Shown here: piece by piece, positions 33,127 through 46,134 of the stretch
How the letters are laid out: each line of letters opens with the position of its first letter
Numbering within the stretch: position 1 is the stretch's first letter
Assembly: GCF_013408095.1 (NCBI RefSeq)
Contig: NZ_JACBZF010000005.1
Span: forward strand, 124,001 to 188,000
From: Novosphingobium marinum
GTDB taxonomy: Bacteria > Pseudomonadota > Alphaproteobacteria > Sphingomonadales > Sphingomonadaceae
DNA: 64,000 bases
Direction of reading: 5' to 3'
Program-made: the position numbers and the translations under genes
The notes under the pieces: generated by a model
The model's database searches: none
The model's input: the letters and a program-made list of their open reading frames with translations, nothing else
What the model was told of the DNA's origin: nothing

Positions 33127-34610
33127 CCGAGCTGACCGAACTGGGCGTCGCGCAGATCCGCGACGGAGTCGCCTCGGGCGATTTCACCGCCGTCGAGGTG
33201 GCCGAGGCGTTCAACGCCAACGTCGCCGCCGCGAACGATGCGCTCAACGCCTTCATCGTGGCGACTCCGGAAAAGGCGATCGAGGCGGCGAAGGCCGTCG
33301 ATGCGAAGCGCGCCAAGGGCGAGGCGCCGGGCAAGATGGGCGGCGTGCCCATCGGCATGAAGGACCTGTTCGCCACGAAAGGCGTGCAGACCACCGCCGC
33401 CAGCCACATCCTCGAAGGCTTCGCGCCCGAGTACGAGAGCACCGTCTCGCAGCGGCTGTGGGACGCAGGCGCGGGCATGCTGGGCAAGCTCAACATGGAC
33501 CAGTTCGCGATGGGCTCGTCGAACGAGACCAGCCATTTCGGCGATGTCGTCAATCCCTGGCGCGCGGCGGGCGGCGGCAACGCGGGCCTCGCGCCCGGCG
33601 GCTCCTCTGGCGGCAGTTCGGCGGCTGTCGCGGCGCGGCTTTGCCCGGCTGCGACCGGCACCGATACCGGCGGTTCGATCCGCCAGCCGGCTGCCTTCAC
33701 CGGCATCACCGGCATCAAGCCGACCTACGGGCGCTGCTCGCGCTGGGGCATCGTCGCCTTCGCCTCCTCGCTCGACCAGGCAGGGCCGATGGCGCGAGAC
33801 ACGCGCGATTGCGCGATCATGCTCGAGGCGATGGCTGGCTTCGATCCCAAGGATTCGACCAGCCTCGACATGGATGTCCCCGCGTGGGAGGCGAACCTCT
33901 CGCCCGACATGAAGGGCAAGCGCGTCGGCATCCCGCGCGAATACCGCATGGACGGAATGGACGCCGATATCGTCAAGAGCTGGGAAGACGGCGTCACCTG
34001 GCTGCGCGATGCAGGGGCCGAGATCGTCGATATCTCGTTGCCGCACACAAAGTACGCGCTGCCCGCGTACTACATCATCGCGCCTGCCGAAGCGTCCTCG
34101 AACCTCGCGCGTTACGACGGCGTGCGGTATGGTCTGCGCGAGCTGCCCGACGGCGCGAACCTGCAGGACATGTACGCCGCCACCCGCTCCGCCGGGTTCG
34201 GAGCCGAAGTGAAGCGCCGTATCCTGATCGGCACCTACGTCCTGTCGGCGGGCTTTTACGACGCCTACTACACGCAGGCGCAGAAGGTGCGCACGCTGAT
34301 CAGCCACGATTTCCGGAACGCCTTTGCCGAGTGCGACGTCATCCTCGCGCCTACCGCGCCGTCCGCCGCGTTCGCGCTGGGCGACAAGAGCGACGATCCG
34401 CTGGCGATGTACCTCAACGACGTCTTCGCGGTGCCCGCCTCGATGGCCGGGCTACCCGCGATGAGCGTGCCCGCCGGCCTCAACCGCGATGGCCTGCCGC
34501 TTGGCCTGCAGATCATCGGCAACGCCTTCGACGAGCAGGGCGTGCTGAACGCCGGCCTCGCCATCGAACAGCGCGCGGGTTTCACCGCAAAGCCGGAGAA
34601 GTGGTGGTAA
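33123..34610 (+). CDS. gatA: aspartyl/glutamyl-tRNA amidotransferase subunit A
   Basis: GatA is the amidase subunit that releases ammonia from Gln. The 495-residue protein has the Ser-cisSer-Lys triad: K80 (GMKDLF), S161 (GGSSGGSS) and S185 ([11 protein letters not shown]). The ATG overlaps the gatC stop; the frame opens further upstream but only through gatC. The stop is one base before the gatB start. Confidence 0.97.
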   Translation: MTELTELGVAQIRDGVASGDFTAVEVAEAFNANVAAANDALNAFIVATPEKAIEAAKAVDAKRAKGEAPGKMGGVPIGMKDLFATKGVQTTAASHILEGFAPEYESTVSQRLWDAGAGMLGKLNMDQFAMGSSNETSHFGDVVNPWRAAGGGNAGLAPGGSSGGSSAAVAARLCPAATGTDTGGSIRQPAAFTGITGIKPTYGRCSRWGIVAFASSLDQAGPMARDTRDCAIMLEAMAGFDPKDSTSLDMDVPAWEANLSPDMKGKRVGIPREYRMDGMDADIVKSWEDGVTWLRDAGAEIVDISLPHTKYALPAYYIIAPAEASSNLARYDGVRYGLRELPDGANLQDMYAATRSAGFGAEVKRRILIGTYVLSAGFYDAYYTQAQKVRTLISHDFRNAFAECDVILAPTAPSAAFALGDKSDDPLAMYLNDVFAVPASMAGLPAMSVPAGLNRDGLPLGLQIIGNAFDEQGVLNAGLAIEQRAGFTAKPEKWW

Positions 34611-34611
34611 G

Positions 34612-36108
34612 ATGAGCACATACCGCATCCAGGGCGCGACGGGCGAGTGGGAGGTCGTGATCGGCCTCGAGGTCCACGCGCAGGTCGTATCGAAGTCGAA
34701 GCTGTTCTCGGGCGCGGCGACCGCGTTCGGGGCAGAGCCGAATGCGCAGGTCAGCCTCGTCGATGCCGCGATGCCGGGGATGCTGCCCGTGCCAAACCGC
34801 GAATGCATCCGGCAGGCGGTGCGCACCGGCATGGCGATAGACGCGCAGATCAACAAATGGTCGCGCTTCGACCGCAAGAACTACTTCTACGCCGACCTGC
34901 CGCAGGGCTACCAGATCAGCCAGCTCTACCACCCGCTCGTGGGCGAGGGGCGGATCGAGATCACGCTCGACGAGAAGGACCCCGAAGGCTCGACCAAGAC
35001 CGTCGGGATCGAGCGCATCCATGTCGAACAGGACGCCGGCAAGCTGATGCACGACCAGCATCCGACCATGAGCTACGTCGACCTCAACCGTTCGGGGGTC
35101 GCGCTGATGGAGATCGTCAGCCGCCCGGACATGCGCTCTCCCGCCGAGGCCGGGGCCTATGTCCGCAAGCTGCGCACGATCCTGCGCTACGTCGGATCGT
35201 GCGACGGCAACATGGAGGAAGGCTCGATGCGCGCCGACGTCAATGTCTCGGTGCGGCGGCCGGGCGAGCCCTTCGGCACGCGGACCGAGACCAAGAACGT
35301 CAATTCGGTGCGCTTCGTCATGCAGACGATCGAGCACGAGGCGCAGCGCCAGGTCGACGTGATCGAGGACGGCGGCACGGTGGTGCAGGAAACGCGGCTG
35401 TTCGATCCGAACACCGGCACGACTCGCTCGATGCGCTCGAAGGAAGACGCACACGATTATCGCTACTTCCCCGATCCCGACCTGCTGCCGCTGGAGCTCG
35501 ACGACGATTTTCTTGCCGAATGCCGCGCCTCGCTGCCCGAGCTGCCCGACGCCAAGCGCCACCGGTACGAGGGCGACCTGGGCCTCACCGCCTATAACGC
35601 CGGCGAGCTGACCGCCGAGGTTGAGACGGCCGCCCGGTTCGAGACGCTGCTGGCCGAGACCGCGAAAGGGCAGGGCAAGTCCGAGAAGGACGTCGCGACG
35701 CAGGTGGCGAACTGGATCCTCTCGATCGCACCCGGCGTGATCAACGCGCTCGGTTCGGATGCGGACCTTGCTAACAATACTCCGGCGGCGAACGCGGCGA
35801 TCCTCGCCATGCAGGCGAAGGGCGAGATCAGCGGCGGGCAGGCCAAGGAGATCTACGAGATCGTGCTGAAGACCGGTCGCGACCCGGCCGAGATCGCCGA
35901 TGCAGAGGGCCTCAAACAGACTTCCGACACCGGCGCGATCGAAGCCGCGGTGGACAACGTCCTCGCCGACAATCCCGACAAGGTCGAAGCCTACAAGGGC
36001 GGCAAGGACAAGCTGTTCGGCTTCTTCGTCGGCCAGACGATGAAGGCGATGCAGGGCAAGGCCAACCCGCAGGTGGTCAACGACCTGCTCAAGCAGAAGC
36101 TGGGCTGA
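34612..36108 (+). CDS. gatB: aspartyl/glutamyl-tRNA amidotransferase subunit B
   Basis: GatB binds tRNA and carries the kinase-like step that activates the mischarged Glu or Asp. At 498 residues it has [11 protein letters not shown] at the start, the signature [38 protein letters not shown], and a C-terminal YqeY-like helical tail ([10 protein letters not shown]). It is the last gene of the gatCAB operon. Confidence 0.97.
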   Translation: MSTYRIQGATGEWEVVIGLEVHAQVVSKSKLFSGAATAFGAEPNAQVSLVDAAMPGMLPVPNRECIRQAVRTGMAIDAQINKWSRFDRKNYFYADLPQGYQISQLYHPLVGEGRIEITLDEKDPEGSTKTVGIERIHVEQDAGKLMHDQHPTMSYVDLNRSGVALMEIVSRPDMRSPAEAGAYVRKLRTILRYVGSCDGNMEEGSMRADVNVSVRRPGEPFGTRTETKNVNSVRFVMQTIEHEAQRQVDVIEDGGTVVQETRLFDPNTGTTRSMRSKEDAHDYRYFPDPDLLPLELDDDFLAECRASLPELPDAKRHRYEGDLGLTAYNAGELTAEVETAARFETLLAETAKGQGKSEKDVATQVANWILSIAPGVINALGSDADLANNTPAANAAILAMQAKGEISGGQAKEIYEIVLKTGRDPAEIADAEGLKQTSDTGAIEAAVDNVLADNPDKVEAYKGGKDKLFGFFVGQTMKAMQGKANPQVVNDLLKQKLG

Positions 36109-36129
36109 CCGGCGCGGCGCGCGACCGCC

Positions 36130-36432
36130 TCAGGCGGTGCGCGTGCCCGTCACCGGGAACGTTCCGAACAGCCCTGCGCCGACTTCGCCGCTGAGCGTGT
36201 CGCCCGCGACGGTGGCCTCGCAGTCGAGCGAGACGGGCATGGGCTTGGTCAGCTCCATTTTCCAGGACAGCCGGTCGCCGTCGATCGTGCCTGCGACGTC
36301 CATCGAGCCGAGGTCTCCCGAGACCTGCCCGGTGAAACTGTTGCCATCGGGCGCGGGAGTGACGGCGAGCGTGAAGTTCTGCTCGCCCATCGGCGTTTTC
36401 GTGGAGCAGGCGTAGGTTCCGGCAACGGTCAT
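36130..36432 (-). CDS. hypothetical protein, strand-rich
   Basis: This 100-residue acidic protein has an alternating pattern predicted to be mostly beta (TLAVTPAPDGNSFTGQV, TGTRTA end). It has no signal peptide; the single-domain, lipocalin-like repeats (SFTGQVSGDLG, VAGTIDGDRLSW) resemble small proteins predicted to bind hydrophobic ligands. I cannot assign a family. Its ATG overlaps the M16 peptidase stop (ATGA), which supports real translation and cotranscription. Confidence 0.72.
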   Translation of the reverse strand: MTVAGTYACSTKTPMGEQNFTLAVTPAPDGNSFTGQVSGDLGSMDVAGTIDGDRLSWKMELTKPMPVSLDCEATVAGDTLSGEVGAGLFGTFPVTGTRTA

Positions 36433-39293
36433 TGGGCATTCTCTCCTGTTTCGCGGATTTCGATGGGCATGCCGAGTTCGCGCAACTGCGGCTCGACCAC
36501 CTCGCGGTCGCCGACGATCACGTAGGTCAGCTGGTCGGGCCGCAGGTATTCGCTTGCCGCTGCCGCGATCGCGTCGGCATCGGTCGAACGGTAGATCTCG
36601 GCGAGCGTCTCGTAATAGTCGTCGGGCCGCCCGAGCCGCTGGTTCATGCGGATCGCGCCTAGCACCTGCGCGTTGGTCTCGAAGCTGTTGGGAAGCGCCC
36701 GGATCGCGCCGTCGGTCACGCGCTGGAGTTCCTCCTCCGTGACCGGCGCGGTGCCCGGAAAGCCTTCCATGTTGGTCACGATGGCGCGGATCGAATCGGC
36801 GGTGCGGTCCGCCTGCACGGGGGCGGACAGCACGAAGTAGCGCGGACCGACAGGCTTGGGGACGCCCGAGTAGACGCCGTAGCTCCACGCCTTTTCCTCG
36901 CGCAGGTCGGAATTGAGCCGGGCGAGGAAGCCGCCGCCGAGCACATCGTTGGCAAGGTCGAGCGCCTCGACGCCTCCCTGCGTGCCGGACAGCGGCAGCA
37001 CGCGGCCCGCGTAGATCACCGACTGCGGCGAATTGGGCCGGTCGATGAGGACGATGCGCGGGCTTGCAGGCGGCGTCGCGGCGGCAAGATCGATCCTGGG
37101 CGCGGGGGCTGCGGGTACCTGCCAGTTACCGAAATGCCGTTCGAGCAGCGGCAGGAGCTGCGCCATCGTCACGTCGCCGACCACCGTAATCGTGGCGAGG
37201 TCGGGCCGCAGCCACTTGTCGTGCGCGGCCTGCAGGTCGGCGGGTGTCAGCGCCGAGAGCGACTCCTGCGTGCCCAGTCCGTCGCTCGGCTGGCCATAGG
37301 GATGCCCTTCGAAGACGAGCTTGCCGAACTCGCGGCTGGCAAGCGACGGGGGCGAGGCGAGGACCTGCGACAGTTGTGCCAGCCGCTGGTCCTTCAGCCG
37401 CGCGACTTCGGACGGTGCAAAGGCCGGACGGCGAACGATTCGAGCCATCAGGTCTAGCGAGGGACCGAGATTGGCGGTGAGCGCCGACATCGTCACCACG
37501 CTTTCGTCGAGGCTGCCGGTCGCGCTGATCGCCGCGCCCAGCCGCTCCTGCGCCTCGGCGATCTCGGTGGCGTTCATTCCCTCGGTGCCCTCGTCGAGCA
37601 TTTCGAGCATCAGGCCCTGCGTTCCCGGCGTGTCGTAGGCGTCGGCGGCGTATCCGCCGTCGAACGCGAGCGACAGCATCACCTTGGGCACCGCCGTCCG
37701 GCGCGCCAGCGCTACCCCGATGCCGTTGGAAAGCTTCGCGCGCTCGATTTCCGGGAACACCAGGTCAGCTACCGGAGACACCTCGGGCGGGTGGCGCTCT
37801 GGCGCGGCGGGCAGCGGCGGTGCCGGCTTGCGGGCGTCGGGTTCGGGAGCAGGGCGGCTCGCCTCGTCGCCCCATCCGCCCATCAGCGCCCCGTCTTCGG
37901 TCCGCTCGCCGGGCACCACGTCGAGCGCGAAGACCGGGCGCGAAAGCCAGGTGTCGAGCGCGGTCCGCACGTCGGCCGGCGTGAGGCTCGCCATCGCGGC
38001 GAGGTCCTTCGCGAACTTTTGCGGGTCGCCCGAGTACATCTCGCCCTCGGCCAGCGTGGCGCCCTTGCCGTAGAAGCCGCCCACCTTCTCGAGCGCGCCG
38101 ATCTGCGCCGAGACGACACTGGTCACCGCGCGGCGCACTTCGTCCTCGGTCGGTCCCTCTGCACGGTAACGGGCAATGACCTCGTCGAAGCGCTTTTCGG
38201 CAGCGGCGCGGTCAACGCCGGGCTTCACGTCCATCTCGGCGTTGAGGAAGCTCACCTGCTCGAAGACCTGCGCGCTCGCCCGCACCGCGACGGCAAGCTG
38301 GTCGCCGCGCACCAGCGCGTTGTCGAGCCGCGAACTGGCCAGTCCGCCAAGGATGTGCATCCCGATCATCAGCGCCGGGGAATCGGCCGCATTCAGGCCC
38401 GGCCCGCTCCACACGCGGTGCAGGCGGGTGACCGGCACCTGATCGACCATCGTTCGGGTGACGGGCGCGTCGAGGGTGACGGGGCCGGCCTCGGCCTGCG
38501 GGACTTCTGGGCCGGGTTCGAGATCGCCGAACCACTTTTCGACCAGCGGGCGGGCGGTGGCCGCGTCGATGTCGCCCGACATGACCATGACGACGTTGTT
38601 GGGGCCGTAGTTCTCGCGGAACCAGTTGCGCACGTCGACGAGCGTCGCCGCCTCGAGGTCGGCCATCGAGCCGATGGTGGAATGGCGATAGGGATGACCG
38701 ACGGGGAACAGACCGTCGCCGGTGACGTAGTCGACGAGGCCGTACGGCTGGTTGTCGCCCTGCCGCTTCTCGTTCTGGACGACGCCCCTCTGCTTGTCGA
38801 GCTTGTCCTGGGTGACTGCGGGCAACAGGTAGCCCATGCGGTCGCTTTCGAGGAACAGCGCGAGTTCGAGCGCGCCTGTCGGGATCGTGACGACGTAATT
38901 GGTACGGTCGTACCAGGTCGACCCGTTGGTCGTCGTCGATCCGGCGGCTTCGAGCGGCACGTCGAAATTCGGCGCGTTGGCCGATCCGCCGAAGAACAGG
39001 TGCTCGTAGAGGTGGGCAAAGCCGGTGCGTCCGCGCGGTTCGTGCTTCGAGCCGACGCGATAGTAGATCGTCACGCCGACGATGGGGGCCTTGCGATCGG
39101 TATGAACGATCGTGGTCAGACCGTTGTCGAGTTCGAACTTCTCGTAGGGAATCGCGACTTGCGAGACGAGCGCATCCAGCGGCGCGGTCGCCTCGGTAGC
39201 GACAGGGGCGTTCGGTGCCTCCTGCGCGATTGCCGAGGGCTGGAGGGCTGCCAGCGTGACGGTGGCGAGGGCGGTTGACAGGATGCGGCGCAT
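36429..39293 (-). CDS. M16 family zinc metallopeptidase, two-domain, secreted
   Basis: This 954-residue pitrilysin/insulinase-family peptidase probably acts in the periplasm. The ATG at 39293 opens a signal peptide ending SAIAQ; 25 upstream codons add no signal. The first half has the inverted zinc site H94-L-Y-E97-H98 with E175 (VVQNEKRQ). The second half is an M16_C repeat without the site, as in clamshell M16 enzymes that carry active and inactive halves on one chain. A Pro/Ala-rich linker (about 485-520) joins them. It is followed by a coupled small gene. Confidence 0.9.
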   Translation of the reverse strand: MRRILSTALATVTLAALQPSAIAQEAPNAPVATEATAPLDALVSQVAIPYEKFELDNGLTTIVHTDRKAPIVGVTIYYRVGSKHEPRGRTGFAHLYEHLFFGGSANAPNFDVPLEAAGSTTTNGSTWYDRTNYVVTIPTGALELALFLESDRMGYLLPAVTQDKLDKQRGVVQNEKRQGDNQPYGLVDYVTGDGLFPVGHPYRHSTIGSMADLEAATLVDVRNWFRENYGPNNVVMVMSGDIDAATARPLVEKWFGDLEPGPEVPQAEAGPVTLDAPVTRTMVDQVPVTRLHRVWSGPGLNAADSPALMIGMHILGGLASSRLDNALVRGDQLAVAVRASAQVFEQVSFLNAEMDVKPGVDRAAAEKRFDEVIARYRAEGPTEDEVRRAVTSVVSAQIGALEKVGGFYGKGATLAEGEMYSGDPQKFAKDLAAMASLTPADVRTALDTWLSRPVFALDVVPGERTEDGALMGGWGDEASRPAPEPDARKPAPPLPAAPERHPPEVSPVADLVFPEIERAKLSNGIGVALARRTAVPKVMLSLAFDGGYAADAYDTPGTQGLMLEMLDEGTEGMNATEIAEAQERLGAAISATGSLDESVVTMSALTANLGPSLDLMARIVRRPAFAPSEVARLKDQRLAQLSQVLASPPSLASREFGKLVFEGHPYGQPSDGLGTQESLSALTPADLQAAHDKWLRPDLATITVVGDVTMAQLLPLLERHFGNWQVPAAPAPRIDLAAATPPASPRIVLIDRPNSPQSVIYAGRVLPLSGTQGGVEALDLANDVLGGGFLARLNSDLREEKAWSYGVYSGVPKPVGPRYFVLSAPVQADRTADSIRAIVTNMEGFPGTAPVTEEELQRVTDGAIRALPNSFETNAQVLGAIRMNQRLGRPDDYYETLAEIYRSTDADAIAAAASEYLRPDQLTYVIVGDREVVEPQLRELGMPIEIRETGENAQ

Positions 39294-39354
39294 GGGTCTC
39301 GCTTCTTGGTGACGGTTCGCCGTCCAGCCTATCGACTGGATTGCGCGCGCGCCA

Positions 39355-40857
39355 TCACTGTTTCGCACCTTGCTCCGCCTGCTTCAGCCCGCGTGGCGTG
39401 ACGCGGCGCTGGACGAGGTTGAACAGCATCTCGAAAGCGAGCGCCATCGCGGCGGCGGGGATTGCGCCTTCCAGGATCGTACCCGTGTCGTTGAGGCGGA
39501 TGCCGGTCAGGATCGGCTGGCCATATCCGCCCGCACCGATGATCGCGCCAAGCGTCGCGAGGCCCACCGCGATCACCGCCGCCGTCTTGATCCCCGCCAT
39601 GATCGTCGGCAGCGCCAGCGGCAGCTCGATGCGTCGCAACCGCGCCGCGCGCGACAGGCCGAGCGCATCGGCACTGTCGATCAGCGTCGGCGAGATCCCG
39701 GTCAGCCCCGCATGGGTGTTCCGCACGATCGGCAGCAGCGAATAGAGAAACAGCGCCGCAATCGTCGGCGCCGCTCCGATGCCGAGCACGGGGATGAGGA
39801 TTACGAACAGCGCGAGGCTGGGGATCGTCTGCAGGAGGCCGGTTGCCGACATCACCGCGCCGCCGACTTTCCTGCGCCGGGCCGCGAACACGCCGAGCGG
39901 TATCGCGACGAGGAGCGCGCCCGCAAGCGCTATGGCGACAAGCGCGAGGTGCTCCAGCGTGCGGTCCCATATGCGCTTCCACCGGCCCGGCGCGGCGTCG
40001 GCTCCCGCGTTGTCCCGGCCCAGTGCGAGGCGCGCGGCGGCGGTTTCGCCCATCCCCTCCATGCGCACCATGCGGTTGAGTTCGCGCATGCGCGCCTCGT
40101 CGATGCTCCCGGAAAGCGAATCCAGCGCGCGCACCGCTGTGTCGGGCAATCCGGAGCGGTAGACGTATACCGCGTCGTAGCGGGGAAAGAACGTGCGGTC
40201 GTCCTCGAGCACGACCAGGTCGAAGGCCTCGATCTCGGCATCGGTGGTGTATGCGTCGGTCAGGTCGATCTGCCCGGCGGCGAGCGCGCGGTAGGCCAGG
40301 TCGTGGTCGATCCCCCGCACGTCGAGGCTGCCGAGACCGTAAGCTTTCGACAGCGCGCGCCAGCCGTCGGCGCGGGCGACGAATTCGTTGCCTACCGCGA
40401 TGTCGAGGTCGGGATGCGCGGCAAGGTCGCTGATCTTCCCGATGGCGAGGCGCTGCGCGGTATCGCGGCGCATCGCCAGCGCATAGCCATTCGAAAATCC
40501 GAGCGGCGCGGTCATGGCGAGGCCGCGCGCCGCAAGCGCATCGTGCAATGCGGCATCGTCGGGCAGGCGCAGGTCCGACAGGATCTCGAACCGCAGGGTG
40601 CCCGTGTAGTCCGGGTAGACGTCGATCTCGCCGGTCCGCAACGCGTCCCACAGGATGCGGCTGCCGCCCAGCTCGCGCCGGTGCGAAGCCTCGATACCCG
40701 CATCCTCGAGCGCGATGCGGGCGATTTCGCCGAGGATTACGCTCTCGGTAAATTTCTTCGATCCGACCTCTTCCGCGCGCGCAGGCGTCGAGGGCATGAG
40801 GCCGAGCCATGTCGCGAGCGCCGCGAGGACGATCAGCGCTGCGGTGATCCGCCTCAC
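39355..40857 (-). CDS. betaine/choline-type ABC transporter, fused substrate-binding protein and permease
   Basis: This 500-residue fusion begins with a GTG that overlaps the ATPase stop. Residues 1-28 are a signal/anchor. Residues 29-285 are an OpuAC/ProX-like binding domain (GSKKFTESVILGEI, YPDYTGTL, TDAYTTDAEI). Residues 305-490 are a permease with about five helices and the EAA-type loop DSADALGLSRAARLRRIELP (at the limit). The ligand is probably a quaternary amine; ergothioneine is also possible, because EgtUV transporters look similar, but in those the binding domain is C-terminal. The partner ATPase is immediately upstream. Confidence 0.88.
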   Translation of the reverse strand: MRRITAALIVLAALATWLGLMPSTPARAEEVGSKKFTESVILGEIARIALEDAGIEASHRRELGGSRILWDALRTGEIDVYPDYTGTLRFEILSDLRLPDDAALHDALAARGLAMTAPLGFSNGYALAMRRDTAQRLAIGKISDLAAHPDLDIAVGNEFVARADGWRALSKAYGLGSLDVRGIDHDLAYRALAAGQIDLTDAYTTDAEIEAFDLVVLEDDRTFFPRYDAVYVYRSGLPDTAVRALDSLSGSIDEARMRELNRMVRMEGMGETAAARLALGRDNAGADAAPGRWKRIWDRTLEHLALVAIALAGALLVAIPLGVFAARRRKVGGAVMSATGLLQTIPSLALFVILIPVLGIGAAPTIAALFLYSLLPIVRNTHAGLTGISPTLIDSADALGLSRAARLRRIELPLALPTIMAGIKTAAVIAVGLATLGAIIGAGGYGQPILTGIRLNDTGTILEGAIPAAAMALAFEMLFNLVQRRVTPRGLKQAEQGAKQ

Positions 40858-41585
40858 AACGCGTCCTCGGCGGCGAGGAATTCGGCGACGAACGGGTCGG
40901 CCGGGTTGGCGACGAGATCGCCGATCGCGCCCTGCTGCACGATTCGCCCGTCGCGCATCAGGATTGCGCGGCTCGCTTCCCCGTCCTGCGCGAAGAAGCG
41001 CGCTTCGCCGAGGCTGTGCGTCACGATCACCACGGTCTTTCCGAGCCGCGCGAAGATGCCGCGCAACTCGCGGGCAAGGCGAACGCGCGTCACCGGATCG
41101 AGCGCCGAAAGCGGCTCGTCGAGCAGCAGCACTTTCGGATCGAGCATGAGCGCGCGCATCAGGGCCACACGCTGGCGCTGGCCGCCCGAAAGCTCGCCGG
41201 GAAAGCGGTCGAGCTGGTCGCCATCGAGCGCCACGAGCGCAGCCAGTTCGTCGATCCGTGCGGCAATGCGCGCTTCTTCCCAGCCAAGTTCGCGCGCCAT
41301 CAGCGAAACGTTTCCGCGCGCGGTCAGGTGCGGGAACAGGCCGCCGTCCTGAATGACATAACCCAGCCGACTTCGCACCGCTCGCCACTCCGAGACCGGT
41401 TTGCCCTCGAACCGAAGCTCGCCCTCTGCCGGGGTGAGGCCCGCAAGGCTGCGCAGCAGCGTGGACTTGCCCGATCCCGAAGGCCCGAGCAGCACGACCG
41501 TCTCGCCCTCGCCGATGGAAAGGTCGGTGGGCGCCAGCGCCTCGACGCCGTCGTATCGGACGGCCAGCCGGTCGAGTTCGAACAT
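40854..41585 (-). CDS. betaine/choline-type ABC transporter ATP-binding protein
   Basis: This 243-residue ATPase partners the fused permease. Walker A is GPSGSGKST, the Q-loop is [11 protein letters not shown], the signature is [15 protein letters not shown], and Walker B is [13 protein letters not shown]. It lacks the regulatory CBS tail found in OpuCA/ProV. It is the first gene of the two-gene operon and is divergent from clpB across 173 bases. Confidence 0.92.
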   Translation of the reverse strand: MFELDRLAVRYDGVEALAPTDLSIGEGETVVLLGPSGSGKSTLLRSLAGLTPAEGELRFEGKPVSEWRAVRSRLGYVIQDGGLFPHLTARGNVSLMARELGWEEARIAARIDELAALVALDGDQLDRFPGELSGGQRQRVALMRALMLDPKVLLLDEPLSALDPVTRVRLARELRGIFARLGKTVVIVTHSLGEARFFAQDGEASRAILMRDGRIVQQGAIGDLVANPADPFVAEFLAAEDAL

Positions 41586-41704
41586 CGCTCACGGTTCTAG
41601 CAATTCGCGGCGGCAACACCATCTCTGCCCGTGCACCCTTCCGGTGTTGCGCAAAATCAATGCGCGAGCGCGCGGTCCGGAGCGATAAAAACAGATCACA
41701 GACA

Positions 41705-41732
41705 CTTGTGTTGCATATATGCAACACTATAT
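41705..41732 (+). promoter_or_regulatory. RpoH-like heat-shock promoter of clpB
   Basis: CTTG at 41705-41708, then 17 bases, then ACTATAT at 41726-41732, matches the alphaproteobacterial RpoH pattern CTTG-N17-CYTATNT at six of seven -10 positions. It lies 27 bases before the clpB start codon, which has AGGAGG at 41742-41747. Confidence 0.7.
41708..41727. repeat. perfect 20-bp palindrome in the clpB promoter
   Basis: The 20 bases at 41708-41727 (central ten TGCATATATGCA region, written here as GCATATATGC) read identically on both strands. The palindrome fills nearly the whole spacer of the RpoH-like promoter, the position of a classical repressor operator. Confidence 0.75.
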
Positions 41733-41758
41733 CGGCGGGACAGGAGGCATTCACACCC

Positions 41759-44338
<2,580 letters not shown>

Positions 44339-44355
44339 CCGCCTCATTTCGGCGC

Positions 44356-46134
44356 TCACCCCTTCGCGAGCAGCGCCTCCTGCCGCTCGCGGAGCCGGGT
44401 CAGCGTAGCCGCATGCCCGGCGAACAGCTCGGAGTATCCTTCGGGCATCGGGGCCGGCCGGATCGGCTGGCGCACTTGCGCGGCGCTGTAGGTGGGCACC
44501 GGCTGGCTGCGGCTTTCGGGTTCGAGGCAGGCCGGTTCGAAATCGAGGCCGAGCCATTCGAACAGGCCGCGCGCCTCGACTTCCGGATCGCGCGCGAATG
44601 CCTCGAAGTCCAGCACGCGCATGTCGAGGCCGAGCGATTGCCATCGTTCGAGGGCTTCGAGCTGCAATTCGACCGCGTCGAGTATCGTGCCGATTGCGTG
44701 CGCGTAGCCGAAGCGCGCGGGAAACCGCCGCAGCCAGATCGACAGGGCGATCGCTTGCGGATCGCGCAACGGGCAGAGAAACCGCGCGCCCGGATGGATC
44801 GCCGCTATGCCGCCGGCCGCGAACATCGCGTGCGGCGCCTTGTCCACCACCAGTTTCGCCTCGCCCGCCTGCCTCGCCATTCCGCGCAAGTCCGCATCGC
44901 GAAGCTGTGCGAACCGGGCCGCCCGCTCTTCGGCAGAAAGCGCGGATAGCGCATCCGGGTCGTCCACGAGGTACGGCAGCAGCGCGGCCCTCTCGCCCAC
45001 CGATGAACAGCCCGGCCCGGCCGCGAGCACCGACTGCACGAGCGAGCCGCCCGAACGCGGCATGCCGACGATGTAGAGCAGGCGCGGCGTCTCCCCGGAT
45101 GGGGAGAGCTCGTCATTTTCCCTCGCGAAGCGGACATTCGCCTCGAACACTTCGCGCAGTGCCGCCACCCCGTAATGTTCGTCCGGAACCCCGAGCGCAT
45201 GGCCCTTGAGCGCGTGCGCGATGGCAGCTCCTGCATCGCCCTCGCGGCTGCGGTACTGGGCGAGGGCGAGATGGAGCGCGCTGCGGTCGCCGTCCGGAAC
45301 GTCTTCGTCTTCAGCCTGCCGCCTTGCCTCGGCCAGCAACCTTGCTTTCGCATCGTCGTGCCGCACCAGATAGCTTGCCAGCACCGGCGCGGGCGCATTG
45401 TCGTCATCGAGCGCGGATTCGAGCGCTGTTCTTGCCCCGCGCGCATCGCCGCGCCAGTGCCGGACCGTCGCCAGCGCCAGAGCCGCGCGTGCGTCCGCCG
45501 GGTCCGCCGCGATCAGGTTTCGCGCGATCGCTTCGGCCATGTTGTACTCGAACACCGCGAGCGAGAGCGACAGGACGAAGTGCAGGTCCTCGCTTACCTG
45601 CTCGTCGAAGGTCGCGCCTGCTCCGGGGATGAGGTGCTGCGCTGCAACCAGCGCTTCGTAGTTGTCGCCGAGGGTCCGGAGCGTCGTTGCCTGCAACCGC
45701 GCGACGGGTCGCGGCACTGTGTCCATTGCCACGAGCGGTGCAAGCGCCTGCGCGGTCTCGCGGTGCTTGCCGAGCCGCGATGCCGCGCGCGCATGGGCGA
45801 ACACGACTTGCGGCTCGCCGCCGCCGCGAGCGATGGCCTCGCCGAACTGCTCGTACGCCCCCTGCCAGTCCTCCGCCTTCTCGAGGCCTTGCCCTAGGTT
45901 GAACCGAAACATCGGCTCCGCCGGATCGAGGGCAACCGCTTCCCTAAGCGGCGGCAGCGCGGCTTCCGGGTCGGAAGGCAGCAGCGCCAGACCCAGCAGC
46001 GAACTTGCCTCTGCCCGCAGCGGCGCCTCGAGCGATGGATCGGCCAGCGCGTCGCGGCACGCCTGCGCCGCCTGCGGATGATCGCCGCTCGCCAGCAGCG
46101 CGACCGCAAGATCGAGCGAGTCGCCGCCGCTCAT
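44356..46134 (-). CDS. TPR-repeat sulfotransferase family protein
   Basis: This 592-residue protein is, in its first 340 residues, TPR-like helical repeats (for example PLREAVALDPAEPMFRFNLG). The C-terminal part is a sulfotransferase fold with the PAPS-binding loop GMPRSGGSLVQSVL (357-370) and the 3'-phosphate region LCPLRDPQAIALS. The usual T-T of the loop is G-S. It has no signal peptide. Such fusions likely transfer sulfate from PAPS to a protein or glycan; the substrate is unknown. It is coupled by ATGA to the oxygenase gene upstream and convergent with clpB 17 bases away. Confidence 0.82.
   Translation of the reverse strand: MSGGDSLDLAVALLASGDHPQAAQACRDALADPSLEAPLRAEASSLLGLALLPSDPEAALPPLREAVALDPAEPMFRFNLGQGLEKAEDWQGAYEQFGEAIARGGGEPQVVFAHARAASRLGKHRETAQALAPLVAMDTVPRPVARLQATTLRTLGDNYEALVAAQHLIPGAGATFDEQVSEDLHFVLSLSLAVFEYNMAEAIARNLIAADPADARAALALATVRHWRGDARGARTALESALDDDNAPAPVLASYLVRHDDAKARLLAEARRQAEDEDVPDGDRSALHLALAQYRSREGDAGAAIAHALKGHALGVPDEHYGVAALREVFEANVRFARENDELSPSGETPRLLYIVGMPRSGGSLVQSVLAAGPGCSSVGERAALLPYLVDDPDALSALSAEERAARFAQLRDADLRGMARQAGEAKLVVDKAPHAMFAAGGIAAIHPGARFLCPLRDPQAIALSIWLRRFPARFGYAHAIGTILDAVELQLEALERWQSLGLDMRVLDFEAFARDPEVEARGLFEWLGLDFEPACLEPESRSQPVPTYSAAQVRQPIRPAPMPEGYSELFAGHAATLTRLRERQEALLAKG

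Noticed and set aside
39370..41352. 660-residue plus-strand frame opposite the ABC transporter genes
   Set aside because: It spans two well-supported minus-strand genes and reads as Arg-rich non-protein-like sequence.
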